A stretch of 64,000 bases of DNA from assembly GCA_963749035.1 (NCBI GenBank), contig CAVVKW010000005.1, positions 1-64,000 on the forward strand. Direction: 5' to 3'. The stretch is from CAVVKW01 sp963749035. GTDB lineage: Bacteria > Verrucomicrobiota > Verrucomicrobiia > Chthoniobacterales > JAATET01. Shown in pieces: positions 1 to 8,226 of this stretch. How positions within the stretch are numbered: the first letter of the stretch is position 1; each line of letters opens with the position of its first letter. The notes under the pieces are model-generated. The model had not been told where the DNA came from. It worked only from the letters and a program-made list of their open reading frames with translations, and made no database searches. The position numbers and the translations under genes were made by a program.

Positions 1-208
1 GGGTGTTTTGGCCTGAGTTGGCCCGAGTCATCAGGAGCATTCAAGCCGCTCTATTTCAATAACTTGCGCAATGTGAAAAGTTATCCCAAATCCTCCAGAA
101 TCGGCTGAAATCACGGCACAGGGTGACATAAAAGGGTGACAAAAACTTCTGCGGACTTGGAACAAATTGGTCGACGGGGCGCACACCATGTCCTAAAGAC
201 ACCAAGAG
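1..208. other. Gene-free left flank of element A
   Basis: I see no convincing gene here. The stretch is AT-richer than its surroundings and holds a pair of GGGTGACA repeats (listed separately). It may be the left end region of the small element whose integrase is at 4.7-5.8 kb, but the outer boundary is outside the window or not recognisable. Confidence 0.4.
121..142 (+). repeat. Paired GGGTGACA repeats, left pair
   Basis: GGGTGACAT (121-129) and GGGTGACAA (134-142) lie 13 bp apart. The same pair with the same 13-bp period and the same orientation recurs at 5768-5789 beside the integrase. Matching pairs near both sides of an integrase-bearing segment suggest integrase arm-type or excisionase binding sites. 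The function is inferred. Confidence 0.5.
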
Positions 209-886
209 ATGCCGCAGGTTATCCCCGAAACTGAAAGCTTACAGGTCGTGGTCGTCGGGTCGTTCAACCCAGCAATTTTCCACCCTCAATGGTTTCTCCG
301 TGAGGGCTTGATCGGAGCTGATGACGAGAACAAAGCAAACATCAAGGTCGTTGCTCCAGAGGGCACCGAAGTCACAATTGGTGGCGTGAACATTAAATGC
401 CTCAGCGAACAACTGATATTTGAAACCGTAGACATCTCCTACACTGAAAAGCTGTTTGATATACTCACCAGTTCACTGATCAAACTTCCTCACACCCCGT
501 GTGTTGCGTGCGGAATCAATCCAAGGGCTCACTATCGCGTGCAGACCGAGGATTACTGGCACAAAATTGGGCATACTCTTGCTCCAAAGGATGACGTGTG
601 GAACGTTCTCTACACGAAGCCAGGCATGCAGGCGGTCACGATCAAGTCCGTGCGCGAGGGCGACTACCCGGGTGAAATCAACACGACGGTGCAGCCATCG
701 GCCCTTGTCAATCCAGGTATTTTTGTCCAAGCAAATTTCCATTTTCCAGTCTTGAACGCTGACGAGCGAGAAACTTCAATCCAAGTCACTGATTACCTGC
801 GATCCGAGTGGAAATTGGGGATTTCGGAAGCAAGGCGCGTTGCAAGCACAATATTCGAACGAATCCCCCAAAAAGATGCCAATTGA
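209..886 (+). CDS. Hypothetical protein, first gene of a three-gene cargo operon
   Basis: A 225-residue protein that I do not recognise with certainty. It has no signal peptide or membrane segment and looks like a soluble alpha/beta protein. The layout loosely resembles the TIGR04255 family, but I cannot confirm that. The ATG at 209 follows an AG-rich AAGAGAT. The next gene starts at 876, inside its last codons, and the third gene overlaps the second, so the three are probably translated together. Because they sit as cargo in an integrated element next to a metallo-beta-lactamase-fold gene, a defence or stress role is possible but unproven. Confidence 0.6.
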   Translation: MPQVIPETESLQVVVVGSFNPAIFHPQWFLREGLIGADDENKANIKVVAPEGTEVTIGGVNIKCLSEQLIFETVDISYTEKLFDILTSSLIKLPHTPCVACGINPRAHYRVQTEDYWHKIGHTLAPKDDVWNVLYTKPGMQAVTIKSVREGDYPGEINTTVQPSALVNPGIFVQANFHFPVLNADERETSIQVTDYLRSEWKLGISEARRVASTIFERIPQKDAN

Positions 887-1409
887 AACACTGATTAGAT
901 ACGAGCTCTCCGAAATTGATGGGGTGGAAACGTTTCCCACTCCAACTCGTCGGCGGCTACGGGCGGCATACAAGCCTGCCATTGATGTTCAAGGCGACGC
1001 ATATTTGATGCGATCTTCGGCGGCTTCTTCCGATACCCGCACATCCGTTGGTTCTTCCGCAGGTTGTGTTCTGAATTCTGATGAGGATGGGAGTAGCATC
1101 CTGAAAAAATTCGACGGGTATGTCCTCTCTATTGAAGAGGAGTCTTTCATTGCTCGGTTAGAGTCTGACGAGTTCGACGAGCCTCCTTTGGAAGCGGAAT
1201 TCGGTCTGGACGAGCTTTCTCAACAAGACCGCGATTTACTGCAGCCCGGTGCGCCGCTTGTGTGGACACTTACGGCGCATCGCACTGGTGGAACGCTCAG
1301 CCGAAAGTCATCGCTGTATATCCGGAGAATCCAGTGTCCAACGCAGTCAGTTTTTGATCGGGAGATAGAAAATTCTCATTCCTATTTCGGTGGAATTCAA
1401 TGGGCCTAA
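876..1409 (+). CDS. Hypothetical protein, second gene of the cargo operon
   Basis: About 177 residues if translated from the ATG at 876, which overlaps the preceding gene by 11 bp; an upstream start at 840 is possible but would overlap more. The N-terminal third is low complexity and Ser-rich. The C-terminal part (a run of Glu/Asp followed by a beta-rich stretch ending in SLYIRRI) looks like one small compact domain. I do not recognise a family. The third gene starts 20 bp before its stop, so translational coupling is likely. Confidence 0.6.
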   Translation: MPIETLIRYELSEIDGVETFPTPTRRRLRAAYKPAIDVQGDAYLMRSSAASSDTRTSVGSSAGCVLNSDEDGSSILKKFDGYVLSIEEESFIARLESDEFDEPPLEAEFGLDELSQQDRDLLQPGAPLVWTLTAHRTGGTLSRKSSLYIRRIQCPTQSVFDREIENSHSYFGGIQWA

Positions 1410-2514
1410 TTACGTTCAGCCGCCAGCTGAATCAGAAATCGAAATATCGGTATTTGGTCCCGGGTTTGGTGAGTCAGTTGTTGCTCACTTGGGTCAGAAG
1501 CAGTGGTTGGTTATCGATTCCTGTCTCAATAGAGACACAGGAAACCCAGCGGCGTTAGATTATCTTAATGCAATTGGGGTGCCTCACGAGAATGTCGTGC
1601 TCGTCGTGGCTTCACACTCGGACTCTGACCACATCCGAGGTCTAGCAGCTATACTTCGACATTGCACGGGAGCGTCCTTTGTCACGTCCGCTGCGATGTC
1701 ATCGGAGGAATTCCGCACATTGCTTGGTAATTGGAGGGCTGCTCGCGTTCTGGCCATTAAAGGAGGCCTGGACGAAATGAACGAGATTTACGAAATTTTA
1801 CGCGACCGCGCAGGCGACACGAAGTTTCCGGCACCTTTGAGGGCCTCGTCTCAGAGGCGACTCTGGTACCGATAAGGTGATTGTCCAGCCAGCGTATTTT
1901 CTCCAGCACCGTCCGATTCGGCTGTCGATCTAGCCACCCTTGGCTGGAGTAAATTTGGCGACGAGCTAAAGACGGCCGGGATAAGGCGACTCCCTCAGAT
2001 TCGCGATAATCATGCTTCGATTGTGCTATCGCTCAAAGTTGGAGAATCGTTGTCCCTGCTCGGGGGCGACCTCCAAATGCGCGCTGATCGGAATCTCGGC
2101 TGGTTCGCAGTCGCTGATTCCTGGGCCGACGAAAAGCTACATGACTTGTATAAAATCCCTCACCACGGATCGCACAATGGAGATCATGATGAAATTTGGA
2201 CCCGACTTGTCTGCGGCGCGCCAACTGTGGTCACCGCGCCTTTCGTAAAAGGCAAGGTTGAGCTTCCCTCTCGAACTGACTGTGAGCGGATCGTTGGTAG
2301 AGCACGATCTGCATACATTACCTCGCCTCCGACCACCCGCAGATACGAAACGGGCAATCGGAAAACCGTTGCATTGGTTCGAAATTTTGCCAAGAACGCG
2401 CGCCTTGTTGGAGGGCGGAACGGGCAGGTTCGTCTTCGGAAGTCGATCTTCGCAGAAACCGGATGGAACGTCGAACTTTTCGGGGAAGCGACGAGCGTTT
2501 CAAGTCTCAGCTAA
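1390..2514 (+). pseudogene. Metallo-beta-lactamase-fold hydrolase (ComEC-like), interrupted by one in-frame stop
   Basis: One reading frame runs from 1390 to 2514 (about 374 codons) and is broken only by TAA at 1873-1875. The first part carries the metal motif SHSDSDHIRG, a variant of HxHxDH. After the stop the same frame continues with a SPAPSD-like turn, NHASIVLSL, GGDLQ and IPHHGSHNGDHD, the order seen in ComEC/Rec2-type beta-lactamase domains. Sequence on both sides of the stop fits the family in one frame, so this is a nonsense change (or a base-call error) rather than two genes. The residue-161 product would lack half the metal site. Its 3' end overlaps the converging rep gene by 8 bp. 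Confidence 0.7.
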
Positions 2515-3517
2515 AACGATTCCTCTGTAATGGGTGATTTCCCGCGTCGAGTTTGTCTGATTCCAGCTGAGCACTCCATCCGATAGCCCTCAGCCATAGG
2601 AGATGGCTTTTAGAAAATATGGAGAGGCCGCCGACGTTTGGAGGTGGTTTCAAGTATTGTTTACTCTTCCACCATTTTCGAATGACCCGCCGAAGCCGAG
2701 CGTGTGCAACTTCAGAAAGCTCGAGTTCTGCGGTCGGCGAAATCGGCAGATATTTCCTTCCGATCACTCCCCAAAATCGCCCTACATTCGATCCGAAACC
2801 ATGACACTCCTTCCCCATGTAGTTCTTGGAGGCATATCGCATGACGCCGTTGATCGAGCTCACCCGCCGTGTTTCGGTCCCTGCCATTCGGTGATCTGAA
2901 TCGCCTGAGCCGACAATATCGAACCACCGATGTGCGACCCTCTGAGCCGGGAGAAATGGGACTCCGAAAACCATCAGATGGTAGTGCGGGGCGCCGCGTT
3001 CCTGGGGTTCGAGCTTCCAAACAATTGATGCGGTTTTGTGGTGATATCGGATCCACTGGCCGAACAAATCAAGGTGCCGTTTCCAAGCCTCCGGTTCGGC
3101 CACCCATTGCCGGGGATAGGTCAGAGTGATGAATAGGGGTAGTTTCCCTTCCTTGATCACCAATGAAGCCATCAGGCGGAGGAGTGCCTTCCGGCTCTTG
3201 GCCGTGAATTGCGTAATGGCCTCACGCTTTCCGTTCCGTGGATGCTCAAACCACGATGGGATCGAGAGGGGCTCAACATCTATTCGCGAAGCTTCGTAGT
3301 GGAACCGAACGACGGCGCGACCACGGCGCTTGAAGTCATGATCAGCCGATTGTTCGCGGGCATGTTTGCCGAGCGTCGAATCGATGAGTTGCCGGATTTC
3401 GGAATCGACGGCGAACCTCTCCAGAGCGGAGGAGGGCGAGGACATTTCCTGAGATTTGCCAAGATAGATAAACCAAGGCACGGTCCGCGCGGCTGACGCC
3501 GCTGCGGGCCGTGCCAT
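2507..3517 (-). CDS. HUH-type replication initiator (rolling-circle Rep-like)
   Basis: A 336-residue protein. It shows the three HUH endonuclease motifs in order: TLTYP near residue 131, HYHLMV near 178 (the metal-binding HUH signature) and YASKNY near 228, which would supply the nicking tyrosine. Such proteins nick one strand to start rolling-circle replication of small plasmids, phages and satellites. It starts 4 bp after the helix-turn-helix gene, so the two are probably co-transcribed. An internal Met at residue 25 is an alternative start. With an integrase and a small HTH protein this forms the core of a compact integrative element. Confidence 0.75.
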   Translation of the reverse strand: MARPAAASAARTVPWFIYLGKSQEMSSPSSALERFAVDSEIRQLIDSTLGKHAREQSADHDFKRRGRAVVRFHYEASRIDVEPLSIPSWFEHPRNGKREAITQFTAKSRKALLRLMASLVIKEGKLPLFITLTYPRQWVAEPEAWKRHLDLFGQWIRYHHKTASIVWKLEPQERGAPHYHLMVFGVPFLPAQRVAHRWFDIVGSGDSDHRMAGTETRRVSSINGVMRYASKNYMGKECHGFGSNVGRFWGVIGRKYLPISPTAELELSEVAHARLRRVIRKWWKSKQYLKPPPNVGGLSIFSKSHLLWLRAIGWSAQLESDKLDAGNHPLQRNRFS

Positions 3518-3521
3518 TGGC

Positions 3522-3731
3522 TCAATCCACCGCCCCGCCAGTCTCGCTGAAAAACCGCTGGAGTTCCTCCGACCAATAGATCGGTCGGCGCGTTGCTCGC
3601 GAAGGCCGAAGAAGCCCCCGCTTCGTGAGTCGGTCGATGGTTGCGGGGCTGACCCCGAGGACGTAGGCAGCCTCGACCCGGGTGAACCCGTAGCGAGGTG
3701 TGCCGATATGTGGTGTTTGTGGAGTATTCAT
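3522..3731 (-). CDS. Helix-turn-helix protein, excisionase/AlpA-like
   Basis: A 69-residue protein with a single winged-helix/MerR-type reading head: TRVEAAYVLGVSPATIDRLT then a Lys-Arg-Gly-Leu turn and a basic wing ending in the Trp-containing YWSEEL. This pattern is common in excisionases and AlpA-like activators of integrated elements. Its place between the integrase block and rep fits directionality control or rep regulation. Which of the two it does cannot be read from sequence. Confidence 0.7.
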   Translation of the reverse strand: MNTPQTPHIGTPRYGFTRVEAAYVLGVSPATIDRLTKRGLLRPSRATRRPIYWSEELQRFFSETGGAVD

Positions 3732-3795
3732 CGCGGCGAGAGTGCCGCGAATCGCTCAGGAGTTTAGGGACACTGCCCCCAGCAATTTGTCCCGA

Positions 3796-4074
3796 TTATC
3801 CCAGTTTGCGCGGAGCACCAACCCGGCCCACGTTCCTGATCCCATACCTTTGAAGAGCTTTTCGGAATGTCTCCTCATCGATCTCGAGGCTGTCAGAGAT
3901 CGATGCTACGAAGCTCTGAAAGTCTTCGAAAATTTGAGGCCACCCTCGCTCTAATCGCCCCCGCTCGATAATTGGCCAACATTGGGAGATGTACAAATTC
4001 ATCACGTCTCTTTTCAGTTTCGGCAAATTCAGTTTGGTCGGCTTCACCGTCAGGATCTTTTGCAATGCAGGCAC
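3796..4074 (-). CDS. Small hypothetical protein of element A
   Basis: About 92 residues from a GTG at 4074; mostly helical and charged, no family recognised. The open frame extends upstream to 4131, where it is closed only by the TAA stop (4132-4134) of the preceding gene, which is in the same frame. The upstream in-frame residues (EFFEGYGAGLAF) read like coding sequence. It may therefore be the tail of one longer gene split by a stop, or an independent gene with a weak start. Confidence 0.5.
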   Translation of the reverse strand: MPALQKILTVKPTKLNLPKLKRDVMNLYISQCWPIIERGRLERGWPQIFEDFQSFVASISDSLEIDEETFRKALQRYGIRNVGRVGAPRKLG

Positions 4075-4131
4075 GAATGCGAGCCCTGCTCCGTAACCTT
4101 CAAAAAACTCAGCTCGATCAATGAGAGGCTC

Positions 4132-4632
4132 TTACGCGACCGCTCGGACCGCCCGGCTGACCAGTTTGGGCAATGCGGATTCGGCGATCGCGACAACCTT
4201 TCCTAGCTTTCGATAGACATCAGCAATTTCGGGATCGCATTCGGCGCGCTTCGGGGGTCCAAGTTGGTTCCATTGCTTCACCGCTATTGCCCAGGTCTCA
4301 AGCACCGAAACCTTCGCGCCGAGCATATGACCGAACAACTTCGTCGATATGCCATCGCTGGAAATATTTCGCATCTCAAGAATCGGAACATGCTCGGATA
4401 GCTGCTTGTAAAACGTGTTCGCTGCGTAATCAGGCATGTTGTCCACTGACAACTCGGTCTCTTCGTCGAGAAACAGCGAAACTACTCCGGCTTTCTCGAA
4501 GCGAGATTCCATTCGAGCAAGAGATTCGAACACATTGCGGAACCAGCGACCTTCAAGAGGATCGGCAGGGGTTCGGGGGGAACTTTTGTCAGCCTCACTC
4601 ACAATTCGAACGTCGTCAGAGATCCGAGACAA
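4132..4632 (-). CDS. Hypothetical protein next to the element A integrase
   Basis: A 166-residue soluble, helix-rich protein that I do not recognise. The outermost start is TTG at 4632 and a GTG at 4602 is an alternative. It begins 33 bp after the integrase stop on the same strand, so it probably belongs to the integrase transcript. The next open frame downstream continues in the same frame beyond its TAA. No catalytic motif, membrane segment or signal peptide is visible. Confidence 0.5.
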   Translation of the reverse strand: MSRISDDVRIVSEADKSSPRTPADPLEGRWFRNVFESLARMESRFEKAGVVSLFLDEETELSVDNMPDYAANTFYKQLSEHVPILEMRNISSDGISTKLFGHMLGAKVSVLETWAIAVKQWNQLGPPKRAECDPEIADVYRKLGKVVAIAESALPKLVSRAVRAVA

Positions 4633-4665
4633 TTTGTTTCACAGATTGAAATCGGCAGCCGCGCT

Positions 4666-5754
4666 TTAAACGATTGTTTCTGCGGCATCGAAAACGATTC
4701 GTTGGGCCATTGCGGCGCTGTGTTCGTTTCGCAGATGCCCGTAAGTTCGAGCAACAAGAACGCCTCCGTCTTTGTGGCCGAGCCATTCCGCGATCACCTT
4801 GAAGTCACAACCCGCTTCGATGGCATTCGAGCAGAAAAAATGCCGCATCGTGTGGTGTCCGTAACGGGGAAGGCCCAACCGTTCACAAGCTCGGTTGATC
4901 TGTAGCCGAGCATCTCGGATTTCGAAAACCGATCCCCCCACTTCAGTCTTTCGTGTGCGGATCGATGCGAGGAGTCGGCGCAGGGGTTGAAAAAGCGGAA
5001 TCGAGCGCCATTCGTGGTTCTTGGTTCCAGTAACGCCTCCGGTGATGCGGAGTGTAGCCAGGACGAAATTCACGTCATTCCACTGGATCGAAGCAGCTTC
5101 GCCCTGCCGACAACCGGAATACCCAAGAAACTCGACGAAATCGGCGGCCTCCCCTGTCGCCTTGTGCCCCTGACGCAGCTCCGACAAGACAACGCGGAAC
5201 TGTTCCTTCGATGGGATCACGATTGCCGCCTTGCACTCTTTCCGGCGCTTGAGGGAGGTCAGAGGGTTGTCGACAAGGATGCGTAGATCGTCCTTCGCGT
5301 AGTCGAGGACCTGTTTCAGCGTTTCGACTTCGATATTCCACGAACGGGCGGCGAGTTTTGAGCCGCGTTTGGTCTTCCACTCCTCGAGTTCCCGAAGTCC
5401 GAGAGAGCGCACGACGTGACCGTTGAAGAATGGAGCCAGACCTTTGAGAGCCGTCACGCGGCGATTGTAGGAACTCGCCTTGAGATGCCCCTGTCTGGAA
5501 GCAAGCCACCGGGCCGACAGTTCCTCAAATCGCAGGTTCCGTTCGGATGAGTCGCCAGGTAGGCGGGCGGCTTTATCCTGGAACTCCCGCAGACGGCGGC
5601 GGGCCAAGGCCTGATCGGTTGTGCGCAGACTCCGGCGAAACTGCTTGCCGCCTCTTTTGACGAGAAGATAATACGTGCCGCTGGTTGCCCGGTAGAGATT
5701 CGGGCCGACCTTTTTTAGAAACGATTCCTTCTTCGAATGTTCCGCACTTTCCAG
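4666..5754 (-). CDS. Tyrosine recombinase / integrase of element A
   Basis: A site-specific recombinase with the catalytic set visible in order: Arg in GCRQGE, HTMRH (HxxR), the His of WLGHKDGG and the nucleophile in ARTYGHLR. The first standard start (TTG at 5607) would cut off residues that clearly belong to the family: upstream in-frame codons give NLYRATSGTYYLLVKRGGKQ, a typical N-terminal arm-binding domain. No ATG, GTG or TTG exists between there and the in-frame stop at 5815-5817, so the start is unresolved; CTG at 5754 is my placeholder. Either a rare start is used or the 5' end has a frameshift. It is transcribed away from the tRNA-Arg gene. Confidence 0.85.
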   Translation of the reverse strand: MESAEHSKKESFLKKVGPNLYRATSGTYYLLVKRGGKQFRRSLRTTDQALARRRLREFQDKAARLPGDSSERNLRFEELSARWLASRQGHLKASSYNRRVTALKGLAPFFNGHVVRSLGLRELEEWKTKRGSKLAARSWNIEVETLKQVLDYAKDDLRILVDNPLTSLKRRKECKAAIVIPSKEQFRVVLSELRQGHKATGEAADFVEFLGYSGCRQGEAASIQWNDVNFVLATLRITGGVTGTKNHEWRSIPLFQPLRRLLASIRTRKTEVGGSVFEIRDARLQINRACERLGLPRYGHHTMRHFFCSNAIEAGCDFKVIAEWLGHKDGGVLVARTYGHLRNEHSAAMAQRIVFDAAETIV

Positions 5755-5767
5755 AGTCCGAATGTAT

Positions 5768-5789
5768 GGGTGACAAAACTGGGTGACAA
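5768..5789 (+). repeat. Paired GGGTGACA repeats, right pair
   Basis: GGGTGACAA occurs at 5768-5776 and 5781-5789 with the same 13-bp period as the pair at 121-142. It lies over the integrase start region, between the integrase and the tRNA. Candidate arm-type or operator sites. Confidence 0.5.
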
Positions 5790-5843
5790 GTCCGCTTTTG
5801 AAGCCTCGAAGAATTCACATAAGTCTCTACATATCAGATAATT

Positions 5844-5915
5844 GCCCCCGTAGTTCAACGGATAGAACGGAGGTTTCCTAAACCTTAGATCTGGGTTCGA
5901 TTCCCGGCGGGGGCA
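5844..5915 (+). tRNA. tRNA-Arg(CCT), complete; integration target
   Basis: A full 72-nt cloverleaf: acceptor GCCCCCG/CGGGGGC, D arm GTTCAACGGATAGAAC, anticodon loop TTCCTAA with anticodon CCT, T arm CTGGG-TTCGATT-CCCGG, and discriminator A. CCA is not encoded. The last 46 nt (5870-5915) recur at 36568-36613. Element B therefore used the 3' part of this gene as its attachment site and restored the tRNA on its left side. Confidence 0.95.
5870..5915 (+). repeat. attL core of element B (46-bp direct repeat)
   Basis: Positions 5870-5915 are identical to 36568-36613 and cover the anticodon arm to the discriminator base of tRNA-Arg(CCT). The flanks differ immediately on both sides. This marks the left boundary of a 30.7-kb integrated element. 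Confidence 0.9.
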
Positions 5916-6027
5916 CTTCTCTCGAAAAGCGTGGAAGACGCTGGAAAAGAGAAGTTTAAATCAGTATTTGGCGTCGCGTCTCGCAAAGGTTGGCAAGCGC
6001 TGAAAAAGGCAAGCAACGGTCGATATC

Positions 6028-6046
6028 TGTCCGCCAAATGTCCGCC
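6028..6046 (+). repeat. TGTCCGCC direct repeats inside attL
   Basis: TGTCCGCC occurs at 6028-6035 and 6039-6046 (11-bp period). TGTCCGC recurs in the same orientation at 36535-36541, just inside the other end. These may be arm-type sites for the element B integrase. The short length makes this tentative. Confidence 0.3.
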
Positions 6047-6053
6047 ACAGAGA

Positions 6054-6593
6054 TCATTTGATCTTTGGGTGAAGGAAATTCCGCGCGTCGCGCAGTTGTT
6101 TGAATCTACCGGCAACATCTCCTGCGGCATTCCGAATTCGGAAACAACCGCTGCTCTCGTCTTCAACGACTTCAAATCCTCCAATCGATTCCACCTGCCG
6201 GAACGAGTCCGCCTTCGGTTTGACCTTCGTCTTGCAGAATGCAGCAAGGGCCTTCGCCGTCTCCGCGGTTACCTCAAAACCGGAAACTTGGACTGCCTCG
6301 ATCAACATGATCAAAAGCCCGTGACGCTGGGAGTCTTCCACGACATCTGCAAAAAGCAGTTCGAGCAATTTCTCCAAGGCAGGGGTTAGCTCTGTCCTCT
6401 CACCCATCAACCTCCGGTAATCTCTAACCAAAAAAGGAGGACGCCAAACGCCAGGTGAGTTCATCAACTGAAGACACTCCTCAACACATCGATTGACGAA
6501 AGCGTTGTCAGTCACGCCGAGAGTCGAAGCTTTCTCGCGCACCTCTTCCGCCACGGACGGGTTGATTCCAGCCACCAAACGTTTTTCAGCCAT
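6054..6593 (-). CDS. Putative DNA-binding regulator, ribbon-helix-helix-like N-terminus
   Basis: About 179 residues from the ATG at 6593 (an outer start at 6623 is possible). The N-terminal 45 residues (AEKRLVAGINPSVAEEVREK then a turn and a second helix) fit a ribbon-helix-helix fold, one strand and two helices; the rest is a C-terminal alpha/beta domain I do not recognise. It is divergent from the replication operon, and the 98-bp gap holds two perfect GTAGAT-N3-type palindromes. It may autoregulate and repress replication. ATCTAC half-sites also precede the mobilization operon at 13917-13954, so it may coordinate both. Confidence 0.55.
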   Translation of the reverse strand: MAEKRLVAGINPSVAEEVREKASTLGVTDNAFVNRCVEECLQLMNSPGVWRPPFLVRDYRRLMGERTELTPALEKLLELLFADVVEDSQRHGLLIMLIEAVQVSGFEVTAETAKALAAFCKTKVKPKADSFRQVESIGGFEVVEDESSGCFRIRNAAGDVAGRFKQLRDARNFLHPKIK

Positions 6594-6626
6594 ATTCAGC
6601 ATTCTATTCTGCGACCCCGGCAATCG

Positions 6627-6691
6627 GTAGATTTTTTCTAATGTAGATATAATCTACTTGCACGGGCAGGCAAAGTGTAGATTATGTCTAC
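6627..6691. promoter_or_regulatory. Operator/promoter region with GTAGAT palindromes
   Basis: GTAGATATAATCTAC (6643-6657) and GTAGATTATGTCTAC (6677-6691) are 15-bp palindromes 34 bp apart; a half-site GTAGAT is at 6627-6632. A perfect TATAAT (6648-6653) lies inside the first palindrome. The second abuts the ATG at 6692. A repressor bound here would cover the -10 box and the start codon. The regulator is probably the divergent gene, by inference. Confidence 0.65.
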
Positions 6692-6970
6692 ATGCTGATA
6701 AATGGATCATCGGTTGCTTACCTGACAAAAGCAGACCTCGCTCATTACTTGCGGAGTCCAGACCTCGCCCAACGAGTGATCTATGCGACCAAACAGGGTC
6801 TTGTTGGATGGGTGGAGATTGTTCGCGACGGACCAGACCTTCTCGTAACCGCTGGAAGCGCCCGTCGTGCGGCTCGCAGAATCGCAGAGGGTGAGAATCC
6901 ACCAGAATACGAGTCGCGGCGACGTGCGAGAGAAGCCCGACAGAAGGAGCGCGAGCGGAAGATGGCATGA
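6692..6970 (+). CDS. Small hypothetical protein upstream of rep
   Basis: A 92-residue protein with a long basic Arg/Glu-rich C-terminal helix. I recognise no family. The ATG at 6692 follows directly after an operator palindrome without a clear ribosome binding site. It overlaps rep by ATGA (6967-6970), so it is probably translated in couple with the initiator and may be a leader or copy-control gene. Confidence 0.65.
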   Translation: MLINGSSVAYLTKADLAHYLRSPDLAQRVIYATKQGLVGWVEIVRDGPDLLVTAGSARRAARRIAEGENPPEYESRRRAREARQKERERKMA

Positions 6971-8223
6971 CAAGCCCGTCGGAAGCGGCTTACGGGGACG
7001 AGGGGCAATTGGATCTCGATATCGAGACTGCCAGCCGTCGAGACTGCCAGCCTCACTACGCACGACTCCCGAAAGACTGGTTATCCAAACCGGTATTCGT
7101 TCCCGGTGCTCAGCCACTGAATCGCGAGATTGTTGTGAATGGAAACCGTTGGACCATGGGAATCAACAATCCATTGGCCAAAACGGTTACTCCGAGCCAG
7201 CCGATCACGATGCAGCATCTCAAGGTGCTCTTCGCCGTCCTCACGTTCTATCGATATACCAATCCGGTCAAAATCTCGGTTGGAGAATTGGCTCGGCGGG
7301 TCGCTTCTAGTCGGGGAGGGCGCTACTTCCGCGACCTCCTCGCCAAGCTAGACGATTTGACTCATTATTGGGCTCGGGTCACATACCCGGACGGTTCCTC
7401 GCGGGAGTTCCGCCTATTGGAGGCAATCTCGATTTACAGGCCCGCGCCGCGGAAGCGACCGCTCGACCATGGCGTTTTGAGCGCATCGCAATTAGAATGC
7501 CGCGAGATATGGCTGGATCGCGTCTCTCTCCATCCAGATTTCGTAGCCCTCCTGACGGACTTTGAGCGGACAATGCATCTTCGATTCGACGCGATGAAAG
7601 GCCTGACCAGCGAACTCGCGCAGAGCATCTACCTATTCCTTCCATCGCGCGCCTATCATCATTCGCAGTCAGCTCCATGGACGATCAATCTAGCAACCCT
7701 CTGGGACCAGCTGTGTCTAAAACCAGTGGCGAGCAGCGTCCGCAAAAAGCTACTCACCCAACATCGTAGAAGCGTATTGAAGCAACTTGATGGGAGTTCA
7801 ATCCTCACCGGTATCCTCCGAGTCCAGCTTACGACAGCGAAACACGCCGGAGACTACCAACTGAAAACATGGGTCGAGCGGGAGATAGCCGCATCTGGGA
7901 ATTCCGCCATCTCGCGAGGGAAGTTGCTCGAAGCATGGATCGAATCGGGTCGATCTGAGAAGGCCTACAAGGAGAAACTAAAACAGCGGGCATTACTGGC
8001 CGAACATGAAACCGAGCTGTTGGCAACAATCGGAGTTGAGGTCGACGGAAATGCGCGGTGTTTTGAAATTGCTAAAACTCTCGTGGGTGAGAATCGATTT
8101 CGCTATCTCTTATCGGAAGCCAAGGCCGAATTTCTTGAGGGGCGACCGCCTGCATTTCCGACTCGTGCGTTGATCGGCCGACTCAAAAAGTCGATTGAAA
8201 CTGCCGGTAGAGGAATCCGATGA
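6967..8223 (+). CDS. Plasmid-type replication initiator (winged-helix RepA/TrfA-like)
   Basis: A 418-residue protein. The central part has the helix pattern of iteron-binding winged-helix initiators (for example MQHLKVLFAVLTFYRYT, followed by paired winged-helix-like segments with LTSELAQSIYLFLPSRA). I base the assignment mainly on context: it overlaps a small gene by ATGA, is controlled by an operator-rich promoter, and is followed directly by 18-bp iterons. It would bind the iterons and open the origin. Its presence implies that the excised circle, or the integrated element, can replicate as a plasmid. The exact family is uncertain. Confidence 0.6.
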   Translation: MTSPSEAAYGDEGQLDLDIETASRRDCQPHYARLPKDWLSKPVFVPGAQPLNREIVVNGNRWTMGINNPLAKTVTPSQPITMQHLKVLFAVLTFYRYTNPVKISVGELARRVASSRGGRYFRDLLAKLDDLTHYWARVTYPDGSSREFRLLEAISIYRPAPRKRPLDHGVLSASQLECREIWLDRVSLHPDFVALLTDFERTMHLRFDAMKGLTSELAQSIYLFLPSRAYHHSQSAPWTINLATLWDQLCLKPVASSVRKKLLTQHRRSVLKQLDGSSILTGILRVQLTTAKHAGDYQLKTWVEREIAASGNSAISRGKLLEAWIESGRSEKAYKEKLKQRALLAEHETELLATIGVEVDGNARCFEIAKTLVGENRFRYLLSEAKAEFLEGRPPAFPTRALIGRLKKSIETAGRGIR

Positions 8224-8226
8224 TCG

